Shown piece by piece: positions 45,434 to 57,172 of a stretch of 64,000 nt of DNA. This DNA comes from Umbelopsis ramanniana AG (Eukaryota > Mucoromycota > Umbelopsidomycetes > Umbelopsidales > Umbelopsidaceae): contig NW_026252159.1 of NCBI RefSeq assembly GCF_025399195.1, positions 1-64,000 on the forward strand. The letters run 5' to 3'. Position 1 is the first letter of the stretch. Every line of letters begins with the position of its first letter. The notes below the pieces were generated by a model. That model saw nothing but the letters and a program-made list of their open reading frames with translations. It had not been told where the DNA came from and searched no databases. The position numbers and the translations under genes were made by a program.

Positions 45434-45709
45434 TTATGTTTGTTGTAACGCAAGACGAAAAAAAAAGTCGGTTGCGAGTTCCAAGATAGGAGGAGCTATC
45501 GGAACGTCGAAGATCGGGTTACGTACGTTACGGTTTTGAAAACTGCCACTGACCAAACCTGGATTGCTTACAACTATGAGGCTCCTTATGCCAGGTGACC
45601 GTGCGTATTCCTTTAGTCTCTTGCCCAGCATGGACGGCATCTGAAAGAAGTTCTTTCGAAATGATTTGATAGCCTTATCCATCATTTGCGTCAGAAAGTG
45701 ATAATCCAT
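45434..45709 (-). CDS. Small ORF of unknown function
   Basis: ATG-initiated frame of 91 residues without introns. It starts MDYHFLTQMMDKAIKSFRKN, is basic in its first half (KRLKEYARSPGIRS) and ends in a short hydrophobic stretch. No family recognised. Length, ATG start and composition make it plausible as a real gene, lying between the end of NMT1 and the start of the proline-rich gene. A chance frame cannot be excluded. Confidence 0.35.
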   Translation of the reverse strand: MDYHFLTQMMDKAIKSFRKNFFQMPSMLGKRLKEYARSPGIRSLIVVSNPGLVSGSFQNRNVRNPIFDVPIAPPILELATDFFFRLALQQT

Positions 45710-45923
45710 ATTCCTTTGTTTATATTCTTCCTAACCAGACAGGTTGCAGCGAAGGCATTTTTTCCTGCGTCAGGTCCCACCCCCCAGTAACGAAAACAAA
45801 GCCGCAAGGTCTTACCATAAAGAGGACACCATACCTATTTGCCAATATACCCGCCCGCCTCTTTTTTTTTTTTTTTGGTTTTTCATATTTTTTTTCTCCT
45901 TCTCTCGATCTTTATCTCTTGCC

Positions 45924-46328
45924 ATGTCTCGTTCAAATTCACCTAAACTGCAAGTCTTAAAGCTTGACGAAATGAATGAGTCTCCGAGTCCAGAAGTACT
46001 ACCGCAATACGATGATTATCATATACCGACAGTGACTTATGTCCCATATTATATTCCCGTCGGCGTACCAATGCCACCTCCTCCAAAGCGGATTCATCGA
46101 TTTCTGTCAACGCTTGGACGGAAACACAAACGTTTTCCTCATTATCCATGTCACGGACCACCTCCTCCACCTTTATGCTACTCTCCAGTATTTCCCGCCT
46201 CAGTGCCTAATTATGCTATGCCCATGCCTGGCGAAGAAATGATGTATCAACCTCACATGATGGGTATGCCTGTAGACCAAGGGCTGCCAATGTATCCGCC
46301 TTTCCCAATGCAATCCTTACACTCTTGA
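45924..46328 (+). CDS. Small proline-rich protein, unknown
   Basis: Intronless, 134 residues from ATG at 45924, just after a leader with long poly-T and pyrimidine tracts. The protein is rich in Pro, Tyr and Met: PTVTYVPYYIPVGVPMPPPPK, then GPPPPPLCYSPVFPASVP, then a Met/Pro tail (YQPHMMGMPVDQGLPMYPP). A basic patch (RIHRFLSTLGRKHKR) lies in the middle. There is no signal peptide. Polyproline stretches could bind SH3, WW or profilin domains; this is inference. The earlier in-frame codons (45744-45923) read through the poly-T leader and are not considered coding. Confidence 0.55.
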   Translation: MSRSNSPKLQVLKLDEMNESPSPEVLPQYDDYHIPTVTYVPYYIPVGVPMPPPPKRIHRFLSTLGRKHKRFPHYPCHGPPPPPLCYSPVFPASVPNYAMPMPGEEMMYQPHMMGMPVDQGLPMYPPFPMQSLHS

Positions 46329-46557
46329 ACAGCCAATTATCTACTTGCGCTAGTCTGTACACATATTCAAATAAAAATTGCAATACTTCAAAATTACATT
46401 GTTGATTGATGATCAAGCAACTTTTATCTTTTTTTTTTCATTTTGTTTTGGTGGCAAGGATTTTTTGACTTTTGCTTATGGAAGAGCCAGGATCGGGGGT
46501 TCAAAATTTCAAAGGAGATGAAAGTTTGCCAAACCGTCAGAACGAAAACCTGTCATC

Positions 46558-47805
46558 ATGTTGTCTTTCATCTATTCCGGTCAGTGACATCACATTTGCA
46601 CCCAAAACGCATCATTCTCTTTGGATGTTCATCATCCGTCTTTTCATTGTACAGTATTTTTCTGGATTGGCTTCCTCGCGGTTGTACCTTACCTTGCCCT
46701 GGTTGCCTACGCCGCGTATGGTTGCCCCGAGCAAAACTTGAAAACAAAGTACAACGCCAAATGGTAGGTTCTTTTACATGGCTTTTCACGTAAAAATGGC
46801 GGGGTGGACTGACTTCTTTTCTTTTTTCTCTTCTTAGGGCATTGGTTACTGGAGGTTCGTCGGGTATTGGAGCTGCCATTGTTCGTAAATTGGCTTCACA
46901 AGGTTTGAACGTTGTTGTTGCTGCTCTTGACGACCAAACTCTCGTCAACTTCAAGTCCGAGATTCAGAAGGAATTCCCTTCACGTGAATTCCGTTTTGTT
47001 GGATGTGATTTGTCGACTCCCGATGGTCAAGCTTATATGGATGCCGTCAAGAAAGCTACCGCCGACATTGATGTGCAGATTCTCTGCAACAACGCTGGAT
47101 TCATTACCACTGGATGCTTCGCTGATATTACCTTCGGCCGCAACATGGCCAACTATCACACCAATGTCACTTCCGGCGTTATCATGTCCCACTATTTCCT
47201 TAACAGAATGCTCGAGAAGGGTCAGAGAGGTCTCATCACCTTCACCTCTAGCAGTGCTGGTTTTATCCCCAACCCAATGAGCGCTTTGTATTGTGAGTTC
47301 TCTATTTGCATGTCTGAATATTGTCTATAGAGCGAGCGAGATCTCTTACTTTTCATCTAGCTTCCACCAAGATCTTCCTCACTACGTTTGCCGCTTCTTT
47401 GGCTGCCGAGACCGCCGAAGACAAGATTGATGTTCTGGTTGTGGTATGTGTTGAAAAATTTGCGGTAAATGCTAACGCCTTGAAACGTGCGTGACGAACT
47501 CATATTTTTTCTTTCTATAGCACCCTTCACCCATCAACTCCAACTTTTATAGCAACGCCGGAAAGATGTCTGCCCTTCTTTCTGCTCAAAAAATTTCTTC
47601 TCCTCCTTCTGTGATTGCTGAAACTATCTGCCGCAATGCTGGAAAGGTTGTTGTTGCTGACCAAGGTCCTATCACCGTGATCATGAAGATTGTTCTCTCT
47701 AAGGTACTTGATTGGAACGTCTTTACTGAAATCATGAAGCTTGCCTTGCCTTTCACTGGAGATTATAAGGCCATGAAAGTCAAGCGCAACGCCAAGTCTC
47801 AGTAA
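46558..47805 (+). CDS. Short-chain dehydrogenase/reductase, ER membrane 17-beta-HSD12/KAR-like
   Basis: Five exons, about 315 residues. Exon 1 (MLSFIYS, from 46558) joins across an intron at 46580-46650 to a hydrophobic segment (VFFWIGFLAVVPYLALVAYAAY), a likely ER membrane anchor. The NAD(P) site is ALVTGGSSGIG (TGxxxGIG); NNAG follows at about 47090. The catalytic Ser lies in FTSSSAGF and the YxxxK motif reads YSSTK across the intron near 47293. The end is basic (KVKRNAKSQ). The layout matches steroid dehydrogenase or 3-ketoacyl-CoA reductase type SDRs, which act in very-long-chain fatty acid elongation or sterol metabolism. The exact substrate is not readable. Confidence 0.8.
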
Positions 47806-48270
47806 ACCCAAGCTAGCTTGTAGCAACCCCACCCCTTCCAAATACGCGTTTTTAGCGCGTATATCATCAAACAAAACAAAGTTATTGAAATAAAAAAAAA
47901 AGTAATAGTGACACTGTTGATACCATGGCGTAAAAAATACAAATCATGTATATTGTGTTATCAACCTAATGGAATTCAATAAATGGCCTACCAATAGTGG
48001 CAAGAAAACAAGTCTACCAACCCTTCCAAGGTATGCCCACAATGCCGCGTATGCAGGTACCCTACTCACATCATTATAGAATCAAACAGGGCATTTCTTT
48101 GTTTTCAAAAATGTCTAACAGTACAACTATGGAGTTACTGTATTTTCAGCAGTGTGCGCAATAAAAGTCAATGATACAAAAGGAAGTAGAAAAAGAAGGT
48201 CAAGCAAAATAGCACAAAGAGGGAGACAAAAGAATAGAAACTTTTTTTAAAGAGGAGAAAAATACATGAT
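47806..48270. other. Convergent intergenic spacer
   Basis: About 465 bases between the end of the SDR gene and the end of vigilin. It holds an AATAAA at 47889 for the SDR transcript and T/A-rich runs. No coding frame supported. Confidence 0.5.
47889..47894 (+). terminator. AATAAA polyadenylation signal
   Basis: AATAAA hexamer within an A-rich run, 84 bases after the SDR stop codon. Confidence 0.4.
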
Positions 48271-51200
48271 CTAATCTCGGTTCTTTGGCTTATCGACCAC
48301 TTCCAAAATTAAATCTCTGGCCATCGCGATGCCTGCACGGGTACCAGTGATCACCACGACGTCTCCGTCCTTGTTGGGAACGAGAATGTTGGTATCAGAC
48401 TCGCCTCGGATACGGGAAATAGTGGCTCCTTGTCTACCAACGATGTAGCGATGCATGGATTGAGGAACAGTGAGGTATCCAGTGTGGGTTTGGTTGTGCT
48501 ATGAAAAGGAAAAATGGCGGTTAATGATTGAACAAAGCCGCAAAGTCTACATGAAGAAAAATTGCTTACAGCATCCTTGAGGAGGTTCTTGATGTACTTT
48601 TGAGCCTTCTCGATGTTCTTTTGGTCACCCTTGAGGACCCAGGTGATGTCACCTTCCTCATTGCTGCCTTCGTTCTCTATTATTTCCAAGTTGAAGTCGT
48701 CGCTGCCTTCAGTCGTATCAATACGAGCAGCAGAGCCGTTCAAAGCACCAGTCTTCTTGTTGGCTTTTGGCTCAGGTTCGCCCTTGTGATCAACAACGAC
48801 GTTGAACTCGTTGCGAAGCTTGCGGTAAGTAGCGCCATTGCTTCCAGTAACGGCGGCGTGATGCTTCCGTGGGATAAGCATCTCTTGTGTAGCACGAACC
48901 TTGCTCTATAAAAGATAACATGAGGTCAATGTCTACTACCTTTGACGGTACTTTTTTCTCTCTCTACACAAACTTACCAGCATATCAGCCTTGCACTTTT
49001 CGCAGTCTTCAGGTAAACCAGCAATAGTGACGGGTTCCTTGGAAGAGGCATTACCAGCCTTGGGGAAGTCGATTCTAACGTTGTATTTCTTTTGCAAGGC
49101 CTTCAAGTTGGAACCTCCGCGGCCAATCAGATTGGCATGCTCATCTCGGGGAATATCAACATTGACAGTGACAAGAGCTTCTTCATCAGCAACAAGTTGC
49201 TCCAACTTGGCACGAATTTTAGCGACAATCTCCTTGTCACCCTTCAAAACAATCTCGTCCTGAACAGAGTCTTCAGGTCTTGGGAATCGGACCATGCTGG
49301 CAGCACGGTCTTCAGAGCCACCAGCTTCAACAACAATGTTGCGGATGTTTCTACCGCCGGCACCAATCAAGCGCTTATGGTGTTCAGCATTGACCTTGAT
49401 GGTCTCGGTGACCTGAGAATCCAACTCTTCTATAGCTTCCAAGATAGCCTTCTTGGCATTTGCAATGCTCTGCTTAGTACCTTGGAGAGATGTGGTGACA
49501 ACACCATCAACAGGCTTGTTGAAATCAATTCTAGCTTGGGTTTCATCCTTGATCTCCTTGACCTTGGCACCGTTACGACCGACAATGTGGGGAAGGTGCT
49601 TGGCGTCAAAAGTGAAGACTGCAACATTGTTGTTCTCAACCTCATATTCATAGAGCTCCAAAAGTTCAGCCTTGGCAGCTGCAACGCCCTTCTTTCCACC
49701 ACTCAAAGTGATTTCATCGGTAGAAGACTTGTCAGCTACGCTTGAGACTTCACTGCTGTTGTCATCAGATGCATCAGCAGAAGCGTCACTGCGGGGGAAT
49801 TGAATGCGGACACTGTATTTATCTTCGAGCTTCTTGACATAGCGACCGCTGGTACCGATAAGACTCTTGTGATATTGGCGGGGAATGCTCAAGCTGGTGA
49901 CGGTTCTGTCAGCCAAGCTCTCAATCAAAGCCATGATACGGTCCTTGGCAGCTTCGACATTGGTCTTAATACCCTTGATGGTAACCTTGACCTTATCAGT
50001 CTTGGGGGTTGCCTTGGCAGGAGTGCCCTCAGACTTAGCTTTGCCATCTTCAATATCAATTTTGACACCGAGATCATCCTTCAACTTGTTGATGTTAGCA
50101 CCAGCCTTGCCAATAACATGGGCAGAGTATTCGGCAGGGATGACACACTCAGTCACGTAAGAGTTGAGGAAATCTTCATGCTTGGCTTCTTCGTGAACAC
50201 GGTTGATTTCTTGAACAACGCGGTTGACCTCCTCAGTAGGACCACGAATGACAATGGCATCCTCGGCAAGATCAGCGTTACGTGGCTTGTCACCAGAAGG
50301 AGCAGCAGATCCAAACTTGACGAAAACTTGGTTATCAGCGCCAGATCCAATGATAGCATTCAAAGTAGTACGCTTGGGTCCAATGATGGCTCCGTGGAAC
50401 TTGGCAGGAACCTTGATAGTCTTGGAGGTGAAGTCAGAAATGTCGGCAGCCATCTTGCTCAATTCAGCAGAGGCAGCATCCAAAGCTTCCTTAATCTTTG
50501 CGTCCTTTGCCTTTTGATCCAATCCTTCAAGTTCACTGGCCTTGCCCTCGAAAACAAGAAGAATTTCACTGCTCTCCTCCTTCTCATCAGGAGTGATAAT
50601 GCTAACGGCATGGGCTTCGCTCAAACGCTGAATGTTTTGTCCCTTGCGTCCAATAATGTGACGATGGAAATGGGGTTCAATGTCGGCATAGCCAAAGTAG
50701 TTGACTTGCAATGAGCGAGCAAGTTCATCAACAGCTTGGACAGAGTTCTCAACAGCAGATTCCTCTTTGCCAACAAATTCAAGCACAGGCTTTTGCTCAG
50801 CAATGGAACCGCGAGGAACCATAATTTGAACACCGTGTTCGGCCTCAAGCTGCTTGAGCTTACTTCCGTAGGTCAAGTAGCGCAAAAGGTTTTGTCCATG
50901 CTTTTGTTGGTCGGCAGCAGACTTGTTGACACGAGTAAGGTCAAGAACTTGAACTTGAACAGAGTTGGCCTTCTCAAATGCAAGAGCCATAGCGCTGGGA
51001 AGCTTATTCTTGGGACCACGAATGACAACTTCCTCAGAAGCATCAGTAGACGAGGGAAGTTCAACGGTACAACCTGTGGGTAGATGACAAAAATCGCTTT
51101 AGATGGTGCAATTACAATATCTGCATGCTATATCTTGCTATTGTTGCTTACCAGTCTGTTCCAAAATGTCCATCAAGTTGACGGCGTTCTTGCCGATGAT

Positions 51201-52574
51201 GAATCTGTGTTGGCGTTTGTTGATCTCGAACTTAACAGTACCGCAAACTCTTTCGAGCTCGGCATAGGTCTTCTCGATAGACTGCTTAGCCTGTTGAACC
51301 TTTTCTCTGTCACCAGAAATGACAATAGAAGTCTCGGCCTTGTTTGCAGCCTGCTCTTCGTTATCATTATCAGCTTCAACCAAAGCAACAACACTGAAAG
51401 TAGGGATGCGAATCTTGACATCGAGTTCATCAGCAAGAGCCTTAACTTTCTTGTTGTCAGCGCCAGCAATCAAAGGATAGTAGTGAGAGTCGATGTTGTT
51501 AAGTTTGACAGTCTGGGTAGCAGTCTAAAAAAGATTCGGGGAATGTGAGTTTGCCTGTAGTCAAACTATGGATGGGTTCTTTTGCGGACGATATAAAACT
51601 ACCTTTTCTCCAACAATCTTCATAATTTCGGCCTTGGCAATCTTGACACCCTCGGCATCACCAACAATGGAGATGGAGACGGGAACATCCTCAGCATCCT
51701 CGTCATCATTCTCAATAGGCTCTAAATCGGCCTTTTCCCGCTTGGGGACATTGATACGGGTACCTGAAATGTTCTGGATTTGCTTGAGAGTAGCACCCTT
51801 AGCACCAATGATGAAACGTTGAGTAGAAGAAGGGACTTCCAACTGGACATTCAACTAAAAATCACAAATAAATATTGATGAGAAAAGGTGTCAAGAAAAC
51901 CAAGTTACGCCAAATTTTGATCCCGTTATGCATACCTTGACGGCCAAATTGGCTAGGATTTCACGCTTAGCCTTTGCAACATCGGCTTCCTTACCCTGAA
52001 TCAGGTAGGTGATGATACCAGCACGGGATGTAGAGGCATTGATGGTAGTACTAGTCTTTGACATGACCTGCTTGATGGATTCAGCAGCGCTCTTGAAGCC
52101 CAAAGGCTTGTTAGGTTGGTTAGCGATTTGGTCTTCGCGAGCAAGTTCCAAAGTGTCAGTAACAACGTTGCGGACCTTCTTGGTAGCAGGGGTATGAGGG
52201 GCGCCGGATGGAGTAGGGGAGGCTTGCTTCAAACGAGCAGCACTACCAGCACCCCATCCAGAAACAGCAGCAGGACGCGAAGAAGATGACAAGGATGGGA
52301 AAGCGGATTCCGAGTTCAGATCAAGGCCAGCCTTCTTCTTGGGGGCGGGTTCACGTACAGGTTCAGCGACCTCTTCCTCCTTCTCCTCCTCGGCTTCCTG
52401 AGCCTCGGAAGCCTCGCCTACGGAGAGATCTCCAGAAAGAGCACCTGAAGAAAGAGTAGTAACCGATTCTATTTTAGAGTCCTGATCCTGGGCAGCTTGA
52501 GCGTGCATCAAAGCAAGCTTGGCAGAAGGAGTCAATTCTTGAGTGGCTTGCTGGTTATCGAAAGATGTGTCCAT
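48271..52574 (-). CDS. SCP160: Vigilin/Scp160-like multi-KH RNA-binding protein
   Basis: About seven exons, near 1,290 residues. The N-terminus is polar and Glu/Ala-rich (from M at 52574). KH domains then follow one after another. Recognisable GxxG loops include IGAKGATLKQIQ, IGRKGQNIQRL, IGKAGANINKL, IGTSGRYVKKL, VGRNGAKVKEI, IGAGGRNIRNI, IGRGGSNLKAL and VGRQGATISRI. Others are degenerate (IGKNAVNLMDI, IGPKRTTLNAI). In total 12 to 14 KH units can be outlined. Vigilin proteins bind ribosomes and mRNAs at the ER and affect translation and ploidy control. Codon use is strongly biased to C/G at the third base, which opens long frames on the opposite strand that are not genes. Confidence 0.92.
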
Positions 52575-52865
52575 GATTACTTAGCCAAGAGGGTTCGATT
52601 AGATTAACAGCCGGTATCCGAGAGAGAGATTGACAAAACAACAAAGATCTGAAGAGTGCAGATGAGGAAACGCAGATGATGGAAGTACGCCTGATCTTCT
52701 CTGGCCACCTTTTTTTACTCACTCCGACAAGACCGGTTGCCAATGACACGTCAGAACTGCCTGGACATGCCCTAACCCTGATCCGACTGAGAGGAAACGC
52801 GCCATTGAGGCTCAACAACTTTAAATTGAAAAAGGCCGAGATCTCCAAATAATACCGCGTCTAAC
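52575..52865. promoter_or_regulatory. Bidirectional promoter, vigilin / ALG10
   Basis: This spacer of 291 bases lies between divergent start codons. It includes TGACACGTCA-like sequence at 52744-52752, which resembles a CRE or bZIP half-site pair. That match is unproven. Confidence 0.4.
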
Positions 52866-54714
52866 ATGTCTCCAGCATGGTGGCCCGTCGCTGTCATTGC
52901 CTATGCTACATTGCTTTTGGCTACAGCTGCTATAGTCAATGCTACAGTCAAAGACCCGTACATGGTAAGATGTCTCGAGATCCCGCCGCCGTCCTGCATA
53001 ATCTGACAGAAATTAGGACGAGATCTTTCACATACCACAGGCACAGCGATATTGCAATGGAGACTACTGGACTTGGGATCCTATGATAACCACTCCTCCA
53101 GGGCTGTAAGTTCATGAAATATCTCTATTGTTGCTTTATGGGCCTGTACTGAAACTGCTTCTTTTCTAAGCTATGTAATCAGTAGCAGCATATTAACTCC
53201 TTTCATGCAATGGCTTCAGCAAGATTTATGTACGACAGCGATTCTACGTGGGACCAATATAATTTTTGCCACCGGAATTTTAGTCGTAGTGTCAAGATTG
53301 CTCAAGGTTTTGCATCCAGGCATTGAATCCGCGCGTTTGAGCCTGTACGCGCTTGCTCTCGGCTGCTTTCCTGTATCTTTGTTCTACACATTCTTATATT
53401 ATACCGATACTGGATCGACGTTTTTTGTTCTTCTCTCCTACTTACTGGCTAAGCAGCGTCGATATTGGAGTAGTGGCCTGGTAAGATATGACCACCTTAT
53501 ATGTATCCATCGTCTAGGCATTTAACCTGACTATGTATGGCACAGATTGCTTTGGTGTCTCTAGCCTTTCGACAGACCAATATAGTGTGGCTGATTTTCA
53601 CTGCAGGGATTTCGGCCGTTGATATACTTGCTGTGAACAAAAAAAGTGATGACCGCTCCCAAGCTCTCTATAATCCCTCGGTAGATAAGGCTACGTCCAT
53701 AGGTAAAGCATTCATCAGAAATGGGAAATATAAGAAGATCTATTAATTTTATTTTCCCAATAGCCCAGTATCTGCAGTCTGTGCAATCACTAGTAATTCT
53801 GGCTATAACCAAGTTGCCTCAATTGATTCCACGACTTTCAACTTTTATTCTTTCCATAGGTGCTTTCGCATCCTTTATATATTGGAACAAGGGAATCGTT
53901 TTGGGTAAGAAACCCCGTTTTTATACATCAATGTTTCATGCGGTCTTTTCACTTAACCACTTTTTCACCAGGCGACCATAGTGCCCATGTAGCTGGACTG
54001 CATTTCCCTCAACTTTTCTATTTTATTTCTTTTCTCACTTTCTTTGCCCTACCATTCATGGTAGATTCCAAAATAATGAAGCGCGTAATGCAACAACTAC
54101 AAACACTTTCTCTTAGCTGGTAAGCATACTGCAGATTGCCATCAGGTCCCTTTGCGAGGCACTTATTCTGGCTTATATAGGTTTATTTCTGCGGCTGCCA
54201 TTGCTTCAGGAATAATGTACCTCATTCATAATTATACGTAAGCTGTCTTTTCTTTTCCATGCATGGCAAACGATCTTTGAAATACCACTAAGCTTATTTT
54301 GTTGGAAGCTATGAGCATCCATACCTCCTAGCAGATAACCGACATTATAGCTTTTATTTATGGCGAAAGCTGTACAAGAGGCACTGGAGCGTTCGCTACC
54401 TCCTTACGCCCATCTACATGGCGTGCGGATGGCTTTGTTACATCACAATCGCCCCATCCGTGACAGTTCTCTTTCTGCTTGCATTCTCAGCAGCCACTGC
54501 GTTGACACTGGTTCCTTCTCCGCTTTTGGAGTTCCGTTACTTCATCATCCCAGTATACATTTTCCTAGTGCATATCAAGGTTCCCAGCAAATTCAAAAAT
54601 GGTCTCGCTATTGTACTTTATCTATCAATCAATGCATGGACGATCTGGATGTTCTTGCATAAAGGCTTTATTTGGGATTCTGAAATAGGACGTGTCCAAC
54701 GATTTATTTGGTAG
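52866..54714 (+). CDS. ALG10: Dol-P-Glc:Glc2Man9GlcNAc2 alpha-1,2-glucosyltransferase (ALG10)
   Basis: About nine exons, near 455 residues. It adds the last glucose to the dolichol-linked N-glycan precursor in the ER lumen. Exon 1 gives a hydrophobic N-terminus ([19 protein letters not shown]). The next has [13 protein letters not shown] and [12 protein letters not shown], the diagnostic lumenal loop with its acidic pair. Later exons give [73 protein letters not shown] and the closing FRYFIIP and RVQRFIW. Ten or more membrane helices are expected. Splices rebuild the family sequence throughout. Confidence 0.9.
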
Positions 54715-55090
54715 AGTCTGCCACCCGCAATAGAAGCATATTCACCGCTCATATTTAGACACCTTGTTATACCAACCTCGTTTTGTCACTATGATGTATG
54801 CAGGGTTTTCCAGAGGAGATCGTCAGCTCCATAACTATGTACCATTCTACCTCCAAGGCAGCACACTCAATCCCATACAGAACATTGCGTTAGGTTCAAA
54901 ATAAAATATGTTATTTCGATCGTAATTTTACAAGCCAAACAATACTTTAGCGGTGTACAGTACAATGTGATTGAAAATAAAAAAAGTTGAAAATCAAAAG
55001 ATTGTAATAATGAGCTGCAGTAGTGAGATGTCTGCAATGTGGGGGAATAATGCACTAACAAAAATGGTATGTTGTAAAAGGTAGTATAGC
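54715..55090. other. Convergent intergenic spacer
   Basis: About 375 bases between the ends of ALG10 and the S41-like gene. It holds AATAAAA copies at about 54902 and 54977 and no supported gene. Confidence 0.45.
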
Positions 55091-57172
55091 TTATTTACCA
55101 CCATTCTGAACAAGAGGGCATTGACCCGACTTGACCAGAGCAGCAACCTCATGCAAAAGCTTCTTGGGATCGGAAGCATTCTCATCGGTATAGTACATTC
55201 GGCAGTCAGCGGCGACATTATTGTATTCCAAAAGGTTGACTTCATCGCCAAACTTAGTATCGGGTAAGTTGGGTCGATAGACTTCACGGAATGTCCATCC
55301 CATATCAGCTCGCTCAGGGAATGGCTTGGGAGCTTTGGGATCATCGAGCAGATCAAGAGACTGAAGGTCCATCAAGAAAGAGGACAAACGCTCGCTTTCA
55401 CCACCTGGGAAGGAAGCAAATTGCATGCGATTTCCGCGAATACCACCGAGACCAAGAGCAGGAACATTATGGATCAAGCGGAGACGAGACACGACAATGG
55501 CGCAAGTTGATCCACAGCGGCCATCAGAGAGGATCAAAAGATCGTCGGCATTCCAGCGTGAAGTGTTAAAAGCATTGTTACCAGCAAAGGCTGAATTCCA
55601 AGATTCACAGCTAAGAGATACGGGTTGAGAGAACTTGACATCGGTATTACCACGCTTATAGGTGACAGGATTTGTGTACCAATCAGCGTCTTGGGTATGG
55701 TTGGATTTATAGTCCATCCATTTTGTGGATTTCATATCAAAAGCCTTCTGAACCATGTTATCGACCAGAGAGGAATATTTGACATCAGAGTAGTAGTCGG
55801 GTGTGGAGCTGAAGAAAGAATTGATGAAGAATTCACCAGCACAAGCATCACCGCCTCCATTACCAGAGAAATCAAAGATAATTTTCTTCACATTCTTTTC
55901 TGCAAACATTTGAAGTCCGCGAGTGAAGTTCTTAACAAAGGCCTCCTTGTCTTCGCTAGCAACAGAAAAACTCTGAATGTCGATGAGACCAACATCAGAA
56001 TCCTCACCGTCAAGAATAAGGAATTCTGTGTAGTCTCTGGTGGTATGTCCGATGGAGTTTTCGCTGAAATCGAATGCTTGACCAATGTGATTCTCTTGAA
56101 CAGTAGGTTCGAAAAGGGGACCACGCTTGCTCAAAGCTGAAGTATGGACAGAACAGAAGGAATCCCAGTATGTATCGGCATCCGAGAATCCAGTAGGGAT
56201 CTGAGCAACCCAAGGGATGGTAACAGTAATAGGCTCATCGTAGTCAGCTTGTTCTGGTTTGGTGCCATTTTTGGGACATTGCAGCGTGTATTTGTGACTT
56301 TCTTGGGCAGGAAGGAAACGATGGTAGCCAAGGTCATCAGCACCGTCATCCCATCCATGGAAGTAATCTTTGCTGTTCATGATGTTGTTCAAGCAGGTGT
56401 TGACATCCTTGCTTTCGCCATTGTTGTTGACAGCGTAGTTGACAACCATCTCCATGGCGTTGACGTCGTCGATATGAGTGACCTCGCAGTCAGTCCATTC
56501 TTTCTTGGCGTCGGCCCATAGATCATCTTTAACATAAGCGACGTTTACAATTTGACGACCGTCGCGGATGAGAGAATTGAGTTGGATGGGTTGCCAAAAG
56601 ATGAACTGTCGATAGCAGTGTGGAGAATAAACCTAAATAGATCAATCAATTAATTAAAAACCGAAAAATTTCGCGTAGTGCTAAAAATAAAAGGCAAAGG
56701 CTAATTACCAGATGAGCGTCGTGGACTTTGTCCAAGATCAGCGCAATAGCGTCCTGGAAGGCTCTATCTGACTTCCATGGCTCTTTTTGAATAATATCGA
56801 GAGCTTTAGAAATGTTAACAGGTACGATAGACAACCCTTCTACTTTTGGCGGGGTAGCAGCGATTTCCTGTAGGCAAACATGTGAGCATTTTCAATGGAA
56901 TTGGAGACGGGTGCAATGCATGCGGTTTTAAAAATGAATCTCACATTGAAAATGTACAAATCGTCCGTGATTTTGCGAACAATGTCGATAGTTTCGGTAG
57001 CAATGGTGTGGTTGTAAGGAAAGTATTCGAGACAAGCCTTTGCTTCGGCGAAGGTTGCAATGGGTTTGCCAGCTACGATTGCACACGGGTCCGAAGTTTG
57101 TGCTAAACTAAACGACGGCAAGGTTGCCAGAAGCAATGATGTTGCAATAGCAAACAAATTGCTAGAGAACAT
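55091..57172 (-). CDS. Secreted S41-family (CPAF-like) serine peptidase-like protein
   Basis: Three or four exons, near 630 residues. The start at 57172 gives a signal peptide (MFSSNLFAIATSLLLATLPS, cleavage near SLAQ). The next part, CAIVAGKPIATFAEAKACLEYFP, and WKSDRAFQDAIALILDKVHDAHL resemble the N-terminal helical part of fungal S41 proteins. The large exon 56622-55091 holds a PDZ-like region (THIDDVNAMEMVVNYAV) and the tail-specific-protease core: KKIIFDFSGNGGGDACAG and LLILSDGRCGSTCAIVVSRL. The Ser in GRCGSTCA sits where S41 enzymes place the nucleophile. Several N-glycosylation sequons are present. Family role is extracellular or periplasmic proteolysis; the natural substrate is unknown. 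Confidence 0.75.

Noticed and set aside
49092-50714. Long plus-strand open frames (217 and 304 codons) opposite the vigilin gene
   Set aside because: They mirror the strongly biased codons of the vigilin exons, show no family features and lie fully antisense to well-supported KH domains.
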